The translations under genes were made by a program, and so were the position numbers. From contig NZ_RQHT01000015.1 of NCBI RefSeq assembly GCF_004770905.1, positions 186,001 through 250,000 of the forward strand: 64,000 nucleotides of DNA, written 5' to 3'. This DNA comes from Leptospira bandrabouensis. GTDB lineage: Bacteria > Spirochaetota > Leptospiria > Leptospirales > Leptospiraceae. The notes beneath the pieces are model-generated. The model was not told the DNA's origin, did no database searches, and worked only from the letters and a program-made list of their open reading frames with translations. Positions 38,888 through 50,408 of this stretch are shown here, piece after piece. The stretch's first letter is position 1. Each line of letters starts with the position of its first letter.

Positions 38888-40144
38888 TTAAATGTTCCTT
38901 TGTTTGAGAGACTGGTATAATAAAAATAAAGCGGTATTACTTGCGTTTTCTCGAATCCCGTCCCTATTTCCAGGAAAGATATAGGAGTGAGTTTGAATCA
39001 AACCATCTGGTGTTTTTAAACCAATCCAAACGGTGCCAACTGGTTTTGAATCGGTTCCACCTTCTGGCCCCGCAATCCCTGTAATGGAGATACAATAATC
39101 AGCTTTTGTTTTTTCAAAAATTCCGTTTGCCATTTTTTCAGCAGTTTCTTTACTCACGGCTCCGAATTCTTCTAATATATTTTTAGGAACATCTAACAAT
39201 GATTCTTTTAGATCATTCGAATACGTTAAAAAACCACCCACAAAATAAGAACTTGATCCAGGAGAGTCTGTCAGTTTTTTTCCAAGAAGTCCGCCGGTGC
39301 AACTTTCACCAACGGCAATGGTATGTTTTCTTGAAACCAATTCTTCATGAACATAAGAGAATACATCATCAGAAATAATTTTAGGATATTGTAATTCTAA
39401 TTTTTCTATAATTTTATCCAATTTAGTGACTTCATTCGATTGAAAAATACATTTAATGTAACCTCTATTTGCTGTTACTCCCCATTCTACCTCCGAAAAT
39501 AGGTCTTCTCTGTATTTTTCTACAAAATCTTTTTGGTAAAGGGATTCACCAATGTTCCATAACCATTTTGTTTTTTGGACTAAATTCTCTCGAGGGTATA
39601 ATCTTTTTAATTCTGGTGTGAGTCTTCTTGTAAACATTTCCTTCATCTCCGAAGGGACGCCTGGCATACAAACTAAATAAGAATCCACACCAATGGGCTC
39701 TACAAAACCTACTGCAATTCCAACGTTATTGTCTAAAATTTTACAATCTTCTGGAACAAACGTTTGGCGTAACACTGTAGGCAAAATATCGCTATATTGT
39801 TTTCCTCTAGATTCATATACACGCGTTAAACGAATCTTTGCCTTTTCCACCGAATAAGATTTTTTCCCGGTGAGTTTTAACACTGTTTCTAAAGTATAAT
39901 CATCCTCTGTAGGCCCAAGTCCACCTGTCATCAAAACAAGCACCGGTCGCGATTCTGCTAGTTTTTTTAAGGTTTGGAGTTCCGATAAAATGATTTCTGG
40001 ATCGTCAGGTAATGCGATAAACTTTTTTACCTTCCAACCCAATTCAAACAATTGATTCGCCATCCAACCCGAGTTCGTATCTAAACTACGACCTGCGGTA
40101 ATCTCAGAACCTGTGGCAATAATGACTATGTATGGTGTTTCCAT
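38888..40144 (-). CDS. cinA: CinA-family protein (damage/competence-inducible, NMN amidase-like)
   Basis: A 418-residue protein from ATG 40144 (METPYIVIIATGSEITAGRSLDTNS), ten bases after the argS stop; an in-frame start at 40198 would overlap argS and extend the N-terminus atypically. The N-terminal COG1058/MoCF-like domain has GSEIT and MTGGLGPTEDDYT. The C-terminal CinA domain has GESCTGGLLGKKLTDSPGSSSYFVGGFLTYSN and SITGIAGPEGG. The C-terminal domain deamidates nicotinamide mononucleotide, and the N-terminal domain has ADP-ribose pyrophosphatase activity in studied members. Whether it is competence-linked here is unknown. Confidence 0.93.
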   Translation of the reverse strand: METPYIVIIATGSEITAGRSLDTNSGWMANQLFELGWKVKKFIALPDDPEIILSELQTLKKLAESRPVLVLMTGGLGPTEDDYTLETVLKLTGKKSYSVEKAKIRLTRVYESRGKQYSDILPTVLRQTFVPEDCKILDNNVGIAVGFVEPIGVDSYLVCMPGVPSEMKEMFTRRLTPELKRLYPRENLVQKTKWLWNIGESLYQKDFVEKYREDLFSEVEWGVTANRGYIKCIFQSNEVTKLDKIIEKLELQYPKIISDDVFSYVHEELVSRKHTIAVGESCTGGLLGKKLTDSPGSSSYFVGGFLTYSNDLKESLLDVPKNILEEFGAVSKETAEKMANGIFEKTKADYCISITGIAGPEGGTDSKPVGTVWIGLKTPDGLIQTHSYIFPGNRDGIRENASNTALFLLYQSLKQRNI

Positions 40145-40154
40145 TCTTTTATGA

Positions 40155-41930
40155 TTAGGATTCTTCTTTTGACATTTTTTCAGGGGCAGAAATTCCAAGA
40201 AGTTTTAGCCCATTTTCTAAGGCGAACTTCGTATACAGCACAAGTGAAAGAAGAGTATCTCTTTCGTTTCCAGTTTTATCTTTGATCCTGTTGTCTTTTT
40301 GAGAATAGAACTTTGTAAAGGATTTACTTAAAGATTGCAAATAGTTGGTAAGTCTATGTGGTTCAAAACTAGTAGCCGTGTCGTATACTTCTTCTTGGAG
40401 TCTTGCTACCCAGAAAAGAAGTCTAGTACGTTCTTCTTGTTTTAAAAAATCTTCTGATACTCCAGCCTTCAGGTGATTGAAATCCATGGGAACTTGTAAT
40501 TCACGAAATATAGAACAGATCCTAGCATGAGCATATTGAATATAAAACACTGGATTTTTATCTGATTCGTCTTTGGCTAAATCCAAATCAAAATCAAGGG
40601 GAGCATCAGAACTTCTCATTAAAAAGAAATAACGTCCCACATCTTTTCCTTGTTTTCCTAAATAAGATAAAAGGTCGCGCATGGTTTGGAAAATTCCCAA
40701 ACGTTTACTCATTTTCACCTTTTCTTTGTTTTCGATTAAGTTTACTTGTTGGGCAATGAGAACTCGGAAACTTTCATCAGACTTCCCAAATGATTTTACA
40801 GCTCCCTTTAAACGTGCGATGTAACCATAATGGTCTGGTCCCCAAATATCAATGAGTGTATCAAACCCTCGTGCGAATTTGTTATAATGATAAGCAATGT
40901 CTGCCATCAAATATGTGGGCCTTCCGTCTTCCCTTCGGATCACACGGTCTTTATCATCTCCATAAAGAGTGGATAAAAAATGAAGTTTTCCATCAATTGT
41001 GGTCACATCTTCCTTCTTTAAAATAGTAGGAACCTTTTCGACATCCCCTGCTTCGTGAAGGCTACGTTCACTAAAAAACAAATCAAAGTTTACACCGAAT
41101 AACGCCAAATCTTCTTTTTGACGGCTAAGATTGTATTCGACTGCATAACGAGAAAGGAAATCTATCACCTCATCCCATTTTTCTGCAAATACAGAATCTA
41201 ACACATATTTGGCTCTTTTTTCATCTTCTAAACAATGAATGGCAATGTCTTTAATATATTCCCCACGATAGCTTTCTTTTGGAAGAACTCTTTTTTTAAT
41301 TAAATCGATAACAGGTTCATTTGATTCTTCTACTTGAAAACTTATGGTTTCACCTTTAAATTCAAAAATTCGAAGAAGAACAGCTACCCCAAGTAAATAT
41401 ACTTGGTTTCCATAATCATTCACGTAAAATTCTCGTTTCACAGTATGCCCAAGACTTGTTAACAAATTAGCTAAGGCATCTCCGTAGGCCGCTGATCTTG
41501 CAGAAACGATATTCATAGGTCCCGTTGGATTGGCGGAAACAAATTCAAGCAGGATCTTTTCTTTTTTATTTGTCTCTGCAAAAACTACGTTTGGAGACAT
41601 TACGGAATTTACGTAATTCATTAAAAACTGCGTTTGAATTCTGAAATTAATAAAACCAGGCGGAGAAAAACTTACAAATTCGAAAAAAGATTCATTTTTA
41701 ATCTCTGCCAAAACGGCTTCTGCAATTTCTTTTGGATTTTTATTCAGAATATTTTTGTTTTCTAATGCAAAAGGAGAAGAGTAATCTCCAAATTTTTCAT
41801 CTCTAGAATATTCAATGCGGATTTTTAAATTCTCTCTAACAGAGGTTAGATTATTTTTTTCTAAATAGGTTTCGACTGCTTTCTCTAATTCGGAAAGCAC
41901 AAGTTGCTTTAATAATTGATTCACATTCAT
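40155..41930 (-). CDS. argS: Arginyl-tRNA synthetase with non-canonical HIGH motif
   Basis: A class I aminoacyl-tRNA synthetase of 591 residues that charges tRNA-Arg. It begins with the Arg-tRNA synthetase N-terminal domain. The catalytic core reads ANPTGPMNIVSARSAAYGDAL where most ArgRS have an HxGH motif; here residues 140-143 are Asn-Ile-Val-Ser. KMSKRLG is intact (nt about 40707-40727), as are YVNDYGNQ and the anticodon-binding DALR domain at the C-terminus. The rest is normal, so the enzyme is presumably active. It precedes cinA and follows orf84. Confidence 0.95.
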   Translation of the reverse strand: MNVNQLLKQLVLSELEKAVETYLEKNNLTSVRENLKIRIEYSRDEKFGDYSSPFALENKNILNKNPKEIAEAVLAEIKNESFFEFVSFSPPGFINFRIQTQFLMNYVNSVMSPNVVFAETNKKEKILLEFVSANPTGPMNIVSARSAAYGDALANLLTSLGHTVKREFYVNDYGNQVYLLGVAVLLRIFEFKGETISFQVEESNEPVIDLIKKRVLPKESYRGEYIKDIAIHCLEDEKRAKYVLDSVFAEKWDEVIDFLSRYAVEYNLSRQKEDLALFGVNFDLFFSERSLHEAGDVEKVPTILKKEDVTTIDGKLHFLSTLYGDDKDRVIRREDGRPTYLMADIAYHYNKFARGFDTLIDIWGPDHYGYIARLKGAVKSFGKSDESFRVLIAQQVNLIENKEKVKMSKRLGIFQTMRDLLSYLGKQGKDVGRYFFLMRSSDAPLDFDLDLAKDESDKNPVFYIQYAHARICSIFRELQVPMDFNHLKAGVSEDFLKQEERTRLLFWVARLQEEVYDTATSFEPHRLTNYLQSLSKSFTKFYSQKDNRIKDKTGNERDTLLSLVLYTKFALENGLKLLGISAPEKMSKEES

Positions 41931-41932
41931 TT

Positions 41933-42187
41933 CTAAAATTTAATTTCCATTTTTAATTTGTCTGAGTTCTGCCAAAGTTCAAAACTTCTTTCTTTGAATC
42001 TGGTTATAAAATGAGGGATACTCTCTTTTTCTTCCCGTAGAGTCGCCTGGAAGGTATTTGATTGTTCTTTCACCAAAACATTTTTCCTGTCTTTACGAAA
42101 GTTCTCACCTTTTAATAAAAGTTGGAACAAAGCAAAAAAAACAGAAAAAGTCATACAAAGTAAAACTGTTTTGGTAATCGCATTCAT
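41933..42187 (-). CDS. Small membrane-anchored protein between recO and argS
   Basis: An 84-residue protein with one N-terminal helix (ITKTVLLCMTFSVFFALFQLLL) and a charged tail rich in Lys and Glu (FRKDRKNVLVKEQSNTFQATLREEKES). Its ATG shares ATGA with the recO stop (42184-42187) and its stop is two bases from the argS start, so it is surely in the operon. No family was recognised. A single-helix, positively charged peptide could anchor or modulate a membrane partner. Confidence 0.6.
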   Translation of the reverse strand: MNAITKTVLLCMTFSVFFALFQLLLKGENFRKDRKNVLVKEQSNTFQATLREEKESIPHFITRFKERSFELWQNSDKLKMEIKF

Positions 42188-42933
42188 AAATACCCTATCG
42201 ACTTATAAAACTCGAAGTATGATTTTAATTCTTTTCCAAAAAGAGACCTGAGGAACTGATTTAGAATTAGATCACCATCCCTATATTCGGTTTCCCTAGG
42301 AAAGAGACTCAATACGTTCGAAAATTTCTTTGATAACATAGTATGAAATAGTTTCAAAACAGGCAAATGATCTTTAGGAATAGGATGGCAGTCCGAACAT
42401 AAAAATTCACGTTCTGCCACCGCAAAATAAGCAGCAGGTTTGGAAAGAACCTCTTCCCCACAAGTATGGCAATAAAATTCGGTAGGGAAATGGCCCATAT
42501 GAGAGAGGGCTCTCAGTTTAAAAAAAGGGAGAATTTGTTTTTGGAATCCTTTTTCATTCGAAGTTTCCAAACTACCCGAAAGCAGTTGGTAAAGAAAGGG
42601 ATGTGTTTCTCCTTCTGGATAAATCATGGATGTAAGTTCGGTAATGTATAATACAAACAAAGTGCCAAGGTAATCTGACTTTAATTCATCATAACGTTTT
42701 ACTAAATGGACTTCTTTTATGGATTTCCAATCTTTCTCTGTTTGGTCATAATAATCAAGTTCCACAAGAGAGCCGAGTTCCGTAGTGATGATGGCCCGTC
42801 GTTTGGACTTACGAATCCCTTTACTCAAAAAATTCATACGAACCTGGGATTCACCTGCAAGGCTGATCACTCGATCACTATCCCCAATGTCCCGACTTTG
42901 AATGACGATCCCTCTTTCTTTGCGAATGGCCAT
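42184..42933 (-). CDS. recO: DNA repair protein RecO
   Basis: RecO (249 residues) works with RecR to load RecA on SSB-coated single-stranded DNA in recombinational repair. The N-terminal OB-fold begins MAIRKERGIVIQSRDIGDSDRVISL, and SKGIRKSKRR is family-typical. A zinc-binding stretch in the C-terminal half is visible as CHTCGEE and CSDCHP. It lies directly after ybeY (gap zero) and before orf84. ssb is encoded nearer the operon's start, which fits the partnership. Confidence 0.93.
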   Translation of the reverse strand: MAIRKERGIVIQSRDIGDSDRVISLAGESQVRMNFLSKGIRKSKRRAIITTELGSLVELDYYDQTEKDWKSIKEVHLVKRYDELKSDYLGTLFVLYITELTSMIYPEGETHPFLYQLLSGSLETSNEKGFQKQILPFFKLRALSHMGHFPTEFYCHTCGEEVLSKPAAYFAVAEREFLCSDCHPIPKDHLPVLKLFHTMLSKKFSNVLSLFPRETEYRDGDLILNQFLRSLFGKELKSYFEFYKSIGYL

Positions 42934-43401
42934 CTAACTTTCAAAAACCAATTCCAAACATTCATCTTCTTTGGCGCGCATTCGAAGGGCATCTTCTTCG
43001 TTTGTTTCATGGTCATATCCAAACAAATGCAAAATTCCATGTACCAGAAGGCGATAAAACTCATCAATGATCGAATGGCCAATTTCTTTAGCTTGTTTTT
43101 GGCAGGTATCCATAGAAATAACCACTTCACCTAATATCTGATAGGGGATTGGCGGAAATTCCGAATAAAGGGGAAATGACAAAACATCGGTTGTTTTGTT
43201 TAAGCCCCTTCTTTCCAAATTAATTTCTTTCATCAATCCATCATCCACAAGAAGAATAGAAAGTTCGAGAGACTGCAAAAACTTCGGACTCAAAAATTTT
43301 AAAATGATTTCCGCATTTTTGATTACTAGATCGGACTTAACCTCTGACTTCCCGCCCAACTGGTCATTCCAATGGGTAATCACCACAAGAGAAGAATTCA
43401 T
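42934..43401 (-). CDS. ybeY: Endoribonuclease YbeY (rRNA maturation factor)
   Basis: YbeY (155 residues) is a metal-dependent RNase needed for 16S rRNA 3'-end maturation and ribosome quality control. The signature H-x3-H-x5-H is seen in [12 protein letters not shown], with TTDVLSFPL and [10 protein letters not shown] before it. Its ATG overlaps the pgpH stop by four bases. Its neighbours phoH and pgpH upstream and recO downstream form a gene order found in many bacteria. Confidence 0.95.
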   Translation of the reverse strand: MNSSLVVITHWNDQLGGKSEVKSDLVIKNAEIILKFLSPKFLQSLELSILLVDDGLMKEINLERRGLNKTTDVLSFPLYSEFPPIPYQILGEVVISMDTCQKQAKEIGHSIIDEFYRLLVHGILHLFGYDHETNEEDALRMRAKEDECLELVFES

Positions 43402-45764
43402 TTTTTGTTTTTTTTGGTTCCAGCAGCTTCTAAAGCTTTTGTATCTTCTGGTTTTGGATACTTAGGTCTTTGGTGAAGACTTGAGAGTAATACTTCTTTA
43501 AAACTAGCTTTAATGATTTCTAAATCCCCGATAGTAAGTCCACTTTCATCCAATTGGTTTTCTGCCAATTTTGAATTGATGATCTTTCGGATGAGTTCAT
43601 CCAAACTTTCCGGTGACACTTCTTCAAGAGAACGAGAGGCTGCTTCCAAAGAATCGGCAATCATAACGATTCCAGTCTCTTTACTTTGTGGTTTTGGACC
43701 AGGATACTGGAAATCTTTTTTATTAATATTCTTTCTGGCAGATGGAGAAATTTCCTGTAACGCTTTGTGGTAAAAAAATGCCATAGTGGAAGTTCCGTGG
43801 TGTTCCGGAATAAAGCTGATAATTTCTCTAGGTAATCTTGCTTTTTTTGCCATTTCAATCCCATCTAACACGTGATCGATGACTGTTTTTGCTGCCAATG
43901 CAGGATTGTTTTTATCAATATGTTCCGGTTTAGGAATCAAATGTTGGTTTTCTACAAAAAAACCAGCGTTAGGAATTTTCCCGATATCATGGAAATACAC
44001 ACCGACTCTAACAAGAAGTCTGTCCAAATTTAAATTTTGAGCTGCACGTTCAGACAATGCTGCCACCATAAAGGTATGAGTATAAGTGGAAGGAGCTTTC
44101 GTTAATAATTGTTGTAAAAGTGGATGGCCTGTATCAGCAAGTTCAATCAGTTTAAAACGCGTTGGGATATTGAATATATACTCATACATTGGAAGTAAAA
44201 ATTGAACTGCCGTTGCACTGGCAAATCCATTCACAAAACACATTACCGTGATGCGAAAGAGATTTGAATTGGTTAGATCCCGAAAAAATCCGACTCCCGT
44301 TGAAACATAAAACTCTCGTCCATCAAATAAATAGCCTGCTGTGGTAATTAAAATCTGAACAAAGGTAAGTAAAAAACCAGCCTTTAAAAAATCGATTCGT
44401 TTGAGAAGTCGCCTTCCATAAATGGAACTCATAACGGCAACAGTGAATGCCAACATAAACGAAGTTGGGTTGTATCTAGAGGCAAAAAATACGGCAAATG
44501 CTAAAAAGAATCCAATCGCAATCGAAAGTTGTTCATCATAAACAAAACCAAGAAGTAAACAAAGCATCCCTACAGGAACAAACATTCCAAAATAATACAC
44601 TCCCGACAAATCACTGTCAGTTGCATAAAAAACATTTGAAAGTAGATAAATGGAAGCTATCACAATCCAAAGGGTAAAAAAGATAATAAGATTACTCGAA
44701 AGATCATTTAATCGGTTTGGCCGATACCGAATGAGGTAAAAACCAACAATTACAATCAAAACACATTGAGTAAGAAAGATAGAAATTATGGATGCCAAGT
44801 TTGCTCGAGTAGCATAACGGTTCATCATTTCCAATTTTAATTTTACTTCTGGAGTGATCACATCTCCTGCGCGAACAATCACTTCATTGGCTTGGATTCG
44901 GCTTTTTTGAATTGCGATTGCATTGGTAGCACGCATCCTTGCATTTTCTGTTTCTTCTGGATTGTAATTACAAGCCGGATAAGAATATACATAATAAAGT
45001 CCGATCCTAGAAACAGCCTTTAGTAGTGAATCAGAAACATTAGGTAATTTCTCAGAAGCTAACTTTGATAAAACGGAAGCTACGGGACCATCTTTATAAA
45101 TCTGTGATCTTGGAATTACCAGATTTCCATCAATGATAGAAGTTTGGTCTTGTGTGCCAATGTTACGAATTTTTGCACCTGCTTTGTCCAAATCTTTTGC
45201 AAATGGCAAATCTTCTTTGACAATACAATACTTCGAAAAAATCAAATTCGTATATTGTTGGATAAAGTTCTTTAATTTATCTTTTCTGGGATAATCTAAA
45301 ATAGCCTGGATTTCTTCATTTGTACGATTACGCCATCTAGGGATTCGATCTTTTACTATACTGGGAGTGGCTTTTCCTTCCGCTAAAATGGTACGAAGAA
45401 GTTCCACATCTTCTGAAAGATTGGTATCAATTCCAACAACCAAAATTCCAAAATCCTTATCAAACGCATAAGGAACGTTTGCTGCCGCTTTTTGTTTTTC
45501 TGCGTTTGTTTTTTCTGTATCTTCGTAGGAAAATTCTTTCACCGATTGAATGGTTTCTGGAGCAATTTTTCCTTCTGAAAATAAACCGTCAGGGTCTGTA
45601 TTCACTCTCGTTTGCCCAAAAAAAGGAATCGAAAGCACATAAGTCACAAACAAAAGAGTCAGAGATACTAAGATGATTTGAATATTGCGAACGACAGAAA
45701 CAGGTCTTACTCTTGTAAGAAAATCTGTGAGCCTAGTCATGGAGGAATCTAAAATTGCTTTCAT
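43398..45764 (-). CDS. pgpH: PgpH-family 7TM-HD phosphohydrolase (cyclic di-AMP phosphodiesterase-like)
   Basis: A 788-residue membrane protein. Near residue 30-50 is a first helix ([20 protein letters not shown]), then an extracytoplasmic 7TMR-HDED domain (about 55-315), then seven helices (about 320-540), and an HD domain at about 555-770. The HD signature is [18 protein letters not shown], with EHHGTS and DSLEAASRS. PgpH in studied bacteria degrades cyclic di-AMP. It is four bases overlapped with both phoH (upstream) and ybeY (downstream). No diadenylate cyclase is in the window. Confidence 0.93.
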   Translation of the reverse strand: MKAILDSSMTRLTDFLTRVRPVSVVRNIQIILVSLTLLFVTYVLSIPFFGQTRVNTDPDGLFSEGKIAPETIQSVKEFSYEDTEKTNAEKQKAAANVPYAFDKDFGILVVGIDTNLSEDVELLRTILAEGKATPSIVKDRIPRWRNRTNEEIQAILDYPRKDKLKNFIQQYTNLIFSKYCIVKEDLPFAKDLDKAGAKIRNIGTQDQTSIIDGNLVIPRSQIYKDGPVASVLSKLASEKLPNVSDSLLKAVSRIGLYYVYSYPACNYNPEETENARMRATNAIAIQKSRIQANEVIVRAGDVITPEVKLKLEMMNRYATRANLASIISIFLTQCVLIVIVGFYLIRYRPNRLNDLSSNLIIFFTLWIVIASIYLLSNVFYATDSDLSGVYYFGMFVPVGMLCLLLGFVYDEQLSIAIGFFLAFAVFFASRYNPTSFMLAFTVAVMSSIYGRRLLKRIDFLKAGFLLTFVQILITTAGYLFDGREFYVSTGVGFFRDLTNSNLFRITVMCFVNGFASATAVQFLLPMYEYIFNIPTRFKLIELADTGHPLLQQLLTKAPSTYTHTFMVAALSERAAQNLNLDRLLVRVGVYFHDIGKIPNAGFFVENQHLIPKPEHIDKNNPALAAKTVIDHVLDGIEMAKKARLPREIISFIPEHHGTSTMAFFYHKALQEISPSARKNINKKDFQYPGPKPQSKETGIVMIADSLEAASRSLEEVSPESLDELIRKIINSKLAENQLDESGLTIGDLEIIKASFKEVLLSSLHQRPKYPKPEDTKALEAAGTKKNKK

Positions 45765-46768
45765 GGTTTTTTCGAAAAGAGACTTTCGTTTTCTTCAAAT
45801 CGCCTTACAATCGATTCGACGATCGGATGGCGTGTGATATCTTCTCTTCCAAAGAAAATTGTTTCGATTCCATTTAGATTTCGCAAAGTATAAACCGTTT
45901 TTTCTAGCCCAGAACGACCGTGGGCTAAATCGATTTGTGTGGCATCCCCAGAGATTGCCATTTTGGAATTTTTACCAAACCGTGTGAGAAACATTTTTAA
46001 CTGAGGCAAAGTGCAGTTTTGGGCTTCATCCAAAATGATAAAGGAATGAGAAAGTGTCCTCCCTCTCATAAAGGCAATGGGAGCTATTTCAATTTTTCCC
46101 ACTTGTAGATACTCACTGGTTTTTTCAAAACCAATACATTCGTGTAACGCGTCATAGATGGGCCGAAGGTATGGGTTTACTTTTTGTGTTAAGTCTCCTG
46201 GTAAAAAACCTAAGTTTTCCCCAGCTTCCACGGCAGGCCTTGTGAGGATCAGTCTTTCCACTTCTCCCGTTTGCATCATTCGGCATGCTGTGGCAATGGA
46301 TAAAAACGTTTTCCCAGTCCCTGCAGGACCCATAGCAATGGTGATATAGTTTTTATGAAGGCTATCTACAAAACTTTCTTGGTTTTTGGTACGAGGAAAG
46401 ATAGGTTTTCCTTTGAAGGTAACAAAGATTTTATCTTTTGGTGTCCAAGTTTCCCCTTCTTTTTGAAAGTCAGAAGAACCAGGCGTCGGCCAACCACCAC
46501 TGGAATCCTTGACTTTATTTACCAGATAATCGATATCAAAAAATGAATATTCGGCTTTATCTGGTCTACGTTTGAAATTTTCTTCCACTTTATGAAAAGT
46601 ATCCAGGGCCACTTGGACTTGGTCTTCACTTCCTTGGATGATGAGTGATTTTCCACGAGGGATGAGTTTTACATTGAGGCGACTTTCCCATAACGGGAGT
46701 TTGCTGTCTCCAATCCCACATACCGTTTGGTATAGGGATTCTTCCTGAAATGTAAAACTTTCATCCAT
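45761..46768 (-). CDS. phoH: PhoH family ATPase
   Basis: A 335-residue PhoH-like (YbeZ) ATPase. The N-terminal part ([25 protein letters not shown]) is KH-like. The P-loop is [16 protein letters not shown], and the Walker B-like region is [25 protein letters not shown], followed by GDATQIDL. YbeZ proteins partner YbeY in RNA processing; both are in this operon, separated by pgpH. A helicase-like role is suggested by family work. Confidence 0.93.
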   Translation of the reverse strand: MDESFTFQEESLYQTVCGIGDSKLPLWESRLNVKLIPRGKSLIIQGSEDQVQVALDTFHKVEENFKRRPDKAEYSFFDIDYLVNKVKDSSGGWPTPGSSDFQKEGETWTPKDKIFVTFKGKPIFPRTKNQESFVDSLHKNYITIAMGPAGTGKTFLSIATACRMMQTGEVERLILTRPAVEAGENLGFLPGDLTQKVNPYLRPIYDALHECIGFEKTSEYLQVGKIEIAPIAFMRGRTLSHSFIILDEAQNCTLPQLKMFLTRFGKNSKMAISGDATQIDLAHGRSGLEKTVYTLRNLNGIETIFFGREDITRHPIVESIVRRFEENESLFSKKP

Positions 46769-46769
46769 A

Positions 46770-48575
46770 TTAGATAGTGACTACCCTGAGTTTTAATTCT
46801 TCTAGTTGTTTTGCTTCCACAGGACCTGGTGCTTCACTCATCATGCAAGTGCCTTTCTGCGTTTTTGGGAAGGCAATGACATCACGAATGGAAGTTCCCC
46901 CCGTGAGTAACATCATAATCCGATCCACTCCAAAGGCAATCCCCCCATGTGGAGGAGCCCCAAACGATAAAGCATCGAGTAAAAATCCAAATTTAGATTT
47001 TGCATCTTCCTCCCCAATTCCAATGGCTTCCAAAACAAGACTTTGGATTTCTGGGTTGTGGATCCGGATGGAACCACCTCCAATTTCTGTACCATTCAGA
47101 ACTAGATCATAAGCTTTAGCACCAATCGAAGAAAGGTCAACTTCTTTCCCAGCCTTCCAATCTCTTAGTTTCTGAAAGTCTTCTTCTTTGGGAGACGTGA
47201 ATGGATGGTGGAGAAAGGTCCATGTTTTTGTGGTTTCATCCAGTTCAAACATAGGAAAGTCCACTACCCAATGGAAACTATAAGGAACCTTAGGTGGATC
47301 ATATTTTTCCGATAATTTCAATCGAAGGGCACCAAGGGAAGCATTTACAATTTTAGAGGAGTCGGCCCCAAAAAATACCATATCCCCTTCTTTGGATCCA
47401 ACTGCTTTGGCAATGGCAGCGAGAGCTTCTGGTGTGAATCGTTTGGTGATGGTAGATTCAAGGCCATTGGCACCGTGTTTCATATACGCAAGACCTTTAG
47501 CTCGGAAGTCGCGTGACAACCAAGAAGTTAAGTCTTCAATTTCTTTTCTAGAAATCACAGACCCACCCGGAACACAGATGGCTTTGACCACCCCACCACC
47601 GGAGACAGCAGCACTAAACACTTGGAAGTCTGAGTCTTTGACAATCTCGGATACATTGACTAGTTTCATTCCAAATCGAATGTCTGGTTTGTCCGAACCA
47701 TATTCTTCCATCGCCACATGATACGGCATGGTTGCAAAAGGTGCATTCACTTCTAATTGAAACACTTTTTTTAGAGCGAAAGCCCACATAGCTTCAATTT
47801 CAGAACGGATGTCTTCTTCTGTGACAAAAGAAAACTCCATATCGAGCTGCGTGAATTCCGGTTGTCTGTCTGCACGTAAGTCTTCATCTCGAAAACATTT
47901 TACGATTTGGAAATACCGTTCCATTCCCCCAATCATAAGGATTTGTTTGAAAAGTTGTGGGGACTGCGGGAGAGCATAAAACTCTCCGGCATTCAAACGA
48001 GAAGGAACAAGGAAATCACGTGCTCCTTCCGGTGTGGATTTATTTAAAATCGGAGTTTCAATTTCTAAAAAGGATTTACTATCCAAATACTCACGCAAAG
48101 CAAAGGTTAGTTTGTGGCGTAATATCAATCGATCCCGAAGTTCTTCACGGCGCATATCGAGATAACGATACTTCAAACGAATCTCTTCACCCGAAGGATC
48201 AAACTCATCCAATGTAAACGGAGGCGTTTTAGAAGTATTTAAAATTTCTACTGATTCTGCGATCAGTTCGTATTTACCGGTTTCCATCTTTGGATTTACC
48301 GATTCAGCATCGCGAAGGGAAAGTTTTCCTTTGACTGCAATCACAAACTCAGAACGAATTTTTTCTACTTTAGAAAAGTCATCTCCAAGGATTTCTTTAC
48401 GTGCTACGATTTGTAAAATTCCCGAACGATCACGAAGATCGATAAAGATCACTCCCCCTTGGTCGCGGTAACGAAATGCCCAACCGGAAAGGAATAAAGT
48501 TTTACCAACAGAGGCCTCGGAGACACTTGTTGCGCTAATTCTATTTTTGTATTCGGAACTGACCCACTGATTCAA
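46770..48575 (-). CDS. aspS: Aspartyl-tRNA synthetase
   Basis: A class IIb synthetase of 601 residues. The bacterial form is shown by the OB-fold anticodon domain ([26 protein letters not shown]), the core, and the GAD insertion (about residues 295-410). Motif 2 is [19 protein letters not shown] and motif 3 [15 protein letters not shown]. Bacterial AspRS may be discriminating or not for tRNA-Asn; no gatCAB is seen in the window. It follows dnaB by 12 bases. Confidence 0.98.
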   Translation of the reverse strand: MNQWVSSEYKNRISATSVSEASVGKTLFLSGWAFRYRDQGGVIFIDLRDRSGILQIVARKEILGDDFSKVEKIRSEFVIAVKGKLSLRDAESVNPKMETGKYELIAESVEILNTSKTPPFTLDEFDPSGEEIRLKYRYLDMRREELRDRLILRHKLTFALREYLDSKSFLEIETPILNKSTPEGARDFLVPSRLNAGEFYALPQSPQLFKQILMIGGMERYFQIVKCFRDEDLRADRQPEFTQLDMEFSFVTEEDIRSEIEAMWAFALKKVFQLEVNAPFATMPYHVAMEEYGSDKPDIRFGMKLVNVSEIVKDSDFQVFSAAVSGGGVVKAICVPGGSVISRKEIEDLTSWLSRDFRAKGLAYMKHGANGLESTITKRFTPEALAAIAKAVGSKEGDMVFFGADSSKIVNASLGALRLKLSEKYDPPKVPYSFHWVVDFPMFELDETTKTWTFLHHPFTSPKEEDFQKLRDWKAGKEVDLSSIGAKAYDLVLNGTEIGGGSIRIHNPEIQSLVLEAIGIGEEDAKSKFGFLLDALSFGAPPHGGIAFGVDRIMMLLTGGTSIRDVIAFPKTQKGTCMMSEAPGPVEAKQLEELKLRVVTI

Positions 48576-48587
48576 TGGAAAACCTCT

Positions 48588-49931
48588 TTATAATGGAACG
48601 TTGTCGAAACGGCTGATTTTCGGATTGAACATCAATGGAAAATCGGCCGTAGCACCCGCTCTGTTTTTGGCGATAATGATTTCAGCCATTCCCCTTTTGT
48701 TTGGGTCAAGCTCTTCGGGAGGTTTCACCATTTCTTCCCGATATATAAAACATACAATGTCCGCATCCTGCTCAATGGCACCTGACTCCCGTAAGTCGGA
48801 AAGTTGCGGCCTTTGGTCTTTGGAGCGATTTTCAATGGAACGGTTCATCTGCGATAAAGCGATGATAGGACAACCCACTTCCCTTGCCATTTGTTTGAGT
48901 CCCCGGGAAATATTAGCAACCTCTTGTTGCCTTCCACCCATAGCGGCTTTGGGATCACTCATGAGCTGCAAGTAATCCACAATCACAAGACCCACTTCTT
49001 CTGTGGTACGAAGTTGGCGGAGTCTTGCCGAAAACTCTTGGATCGTCAAATACCCTGAGTCATCAATGTAAAGACTAGCCGAAGTGATATTCCCAATACT
49101 GTCTTTTAATTGTGTCATTTGTGCTGAAGTCAGAGTTCCTGCTTTTAAGGCATAGGAATCAATCCTAGCATCGGCACTGATGAGTTTGAGTAGGAGTTCG
49201 ATCCGGCTCATCTCAAGGGAAAAAATAACAACCGTTTTGCGTTCTTTCAAAGCAGCATTGGCAGCGATATTCAAAGCAAACGTAGTTTTTCCATTTCCGG
49301 GACGGGCCGCAAGGATCATAAGTTCGTGTGACTTAAGACCTGTGGTTGCCATATCAAGGCCCGTAAAATGGGTTTTTAATCCATTGATTCCACCCGTTCC
49401 GTTTTGGCTGGCAGCAACTACATTTTTAATGTAATCAATGAGTGCATTGGCATCATCTTTTACTTTTCGTAAACCTTTGGATCTCTCTTGGCGAGAAATA
49501 TCCATGAGCGACTGTTCTACGAGACTGAATACAGAATCGTTTTCACCAGGTTCAATTTTAACTTTGTCAATGGCTTGATTCAGTGCTTCGACATACTTAC
49601 GTCTGTCCGAAACACGTTTCACACGCCGCACATAGTATTCTAGTGGTTGGAAAGGAACAGTATCTTTGTAAAGAGAAGTGATGTATTCCAAGTCGCGAGA
49701 TTCGTCTTTAAAAAGACGTTTTTCCCGCATTTGGTTTGTGACCGTAACTAGGTCAATATTGATCCCTTCATTGATGAGATCTGTGACGGCTTCAAAGACA
49801 CGCCTGTGTGTGTCCATATAGAAGTCGTCCGGGCTTAGACCTAAGTCTTCCTGCCCGGCTACCCCTCTCATGAGTAGGTAACCGATTAAATTCTTCTCAG
49901 ACTCTATCTCCTGAAGGGGGTTAGAATTCAT
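48588..49931 (-). CDS. dnaB: Replicative DNA helicase DnaB
   Basis: DnaB (447 residues) is the hexameric fork helicase. The N-terminal primase-binding domain begins [21 protein letters not shown]; the RecA-like domain carries Walker A in [16 protein letters not shown], Walker [11 protein letters not shown] and the arginine finger region near [32 protein letters not shown]. No intein interrupts it. It follows rplI by 21 bases, the common rpsF-ssb-rpsR-rplI-dnaB order. Confidence 0.98.
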   Translation of the reverse strand: MNSNPLQEIESEKNLIGYLLMRGVAGQEDLGLSPDDFYMDTHRRVFEAVTDLINEGINIDLVTVTNQMREKRLFKDESRDLEYITSLYKDTVPFQPLEYYVRRVKRVSDRRKYVEALNQAIDKVKIEPGENDSVFSLVEQSLMDISRQERSKGLRKVKDDANALIDYIKNVVAASQNGTGGINGLKTHFTGLDMATTGLKSHELMILAARPGNGKTTFALNIAANAALKERKTVVIFSLEMSRIELLLKLISADARIDSYALKAGTLTSAQMTQLKDSIGNITSASLYIDDSGYLTIQEFSARLRQLRTTEEVGLVIVDYLQLMSDPKAAMGGRQQEVANISRGLKQMAREVGCPIIALSQMNRSIENRSKDQRPQLSDLRESGAIEQDADIVCFIYREEMVKPPEELDPNKRGMAEIIIAKNRAGATADFPLMFNPKISRFDNVPL

Positions 49932-49952
49932 CGAAAAAGCTTTAGTGTAAGA

Positions 49953-50399
49953 CTATGCTTGGCCGACGACTTTAACTACGATTTGAGGTACAACACCTTC
50001 AGCCAAACGAACTTTGATTTTGAATTCGCCAACTGATTTAATTGGCTCACCTAAATCTAACTTACGTTTGTCGAGTTCTACTCCAGTGTTTTTAATTGCA
50101 AGTGCAATGTCGTTCGCTGTTACAGAACCAAAAAGTTTGTCGTTTTCGCCCACTTTCACTTTTACTTCGTATGTTTTACCATCAATCGAAGCAGAGAGTT
50201 CTTTCATCACTTTTACGCGTTTGTCACGTTTCAGTTCTGCAAGTCTCTTTTGGTGGAGAGCAGCTTTTGTGTTTCCATCATTCGCACGGACAGCAAATCT
50301 TCTAGGAATGAGGAAGTTACGTGCATAACCATCAGCAACTTCTTTTACATCACCAGCATCACCAAGATTTAATACGTCTTTTTGTAATACAACTTTCAT
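49953..50399 (-). CDS. rplI: 50S ribosomal protein L9
   Basis: L9 (148 residues) has the standard N-terminal domain MKVVLQKDVLNLGDAGDVKEVADGYARNFLIPR, a long central helix (KAALHQKRLAELKRDKRVK) and a C-terminal domain ending in LAEGVVPQIVVKVV. L9 binds 23S rRNA near the L1 stalk and limits frameshifting. It starts nine bases after the end of rpsR. Confidence 0.98.
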   Translation of the reverse strand: MKVVLQKDVLNLGDAGDVKEVADGYARNFLIPRRFAVRANDGNTKAALHQKRLAELKRDKRVKVMKELSASIDGKTYEVKVKVGENDKLFGSVTANDIALAIKNTGVELDKRKLDLGEPIKSVGEFKIKVRLAEGVVPQIVVKVVGQA

Positions 50400-50408
50400 C
50401 CGTTACTC

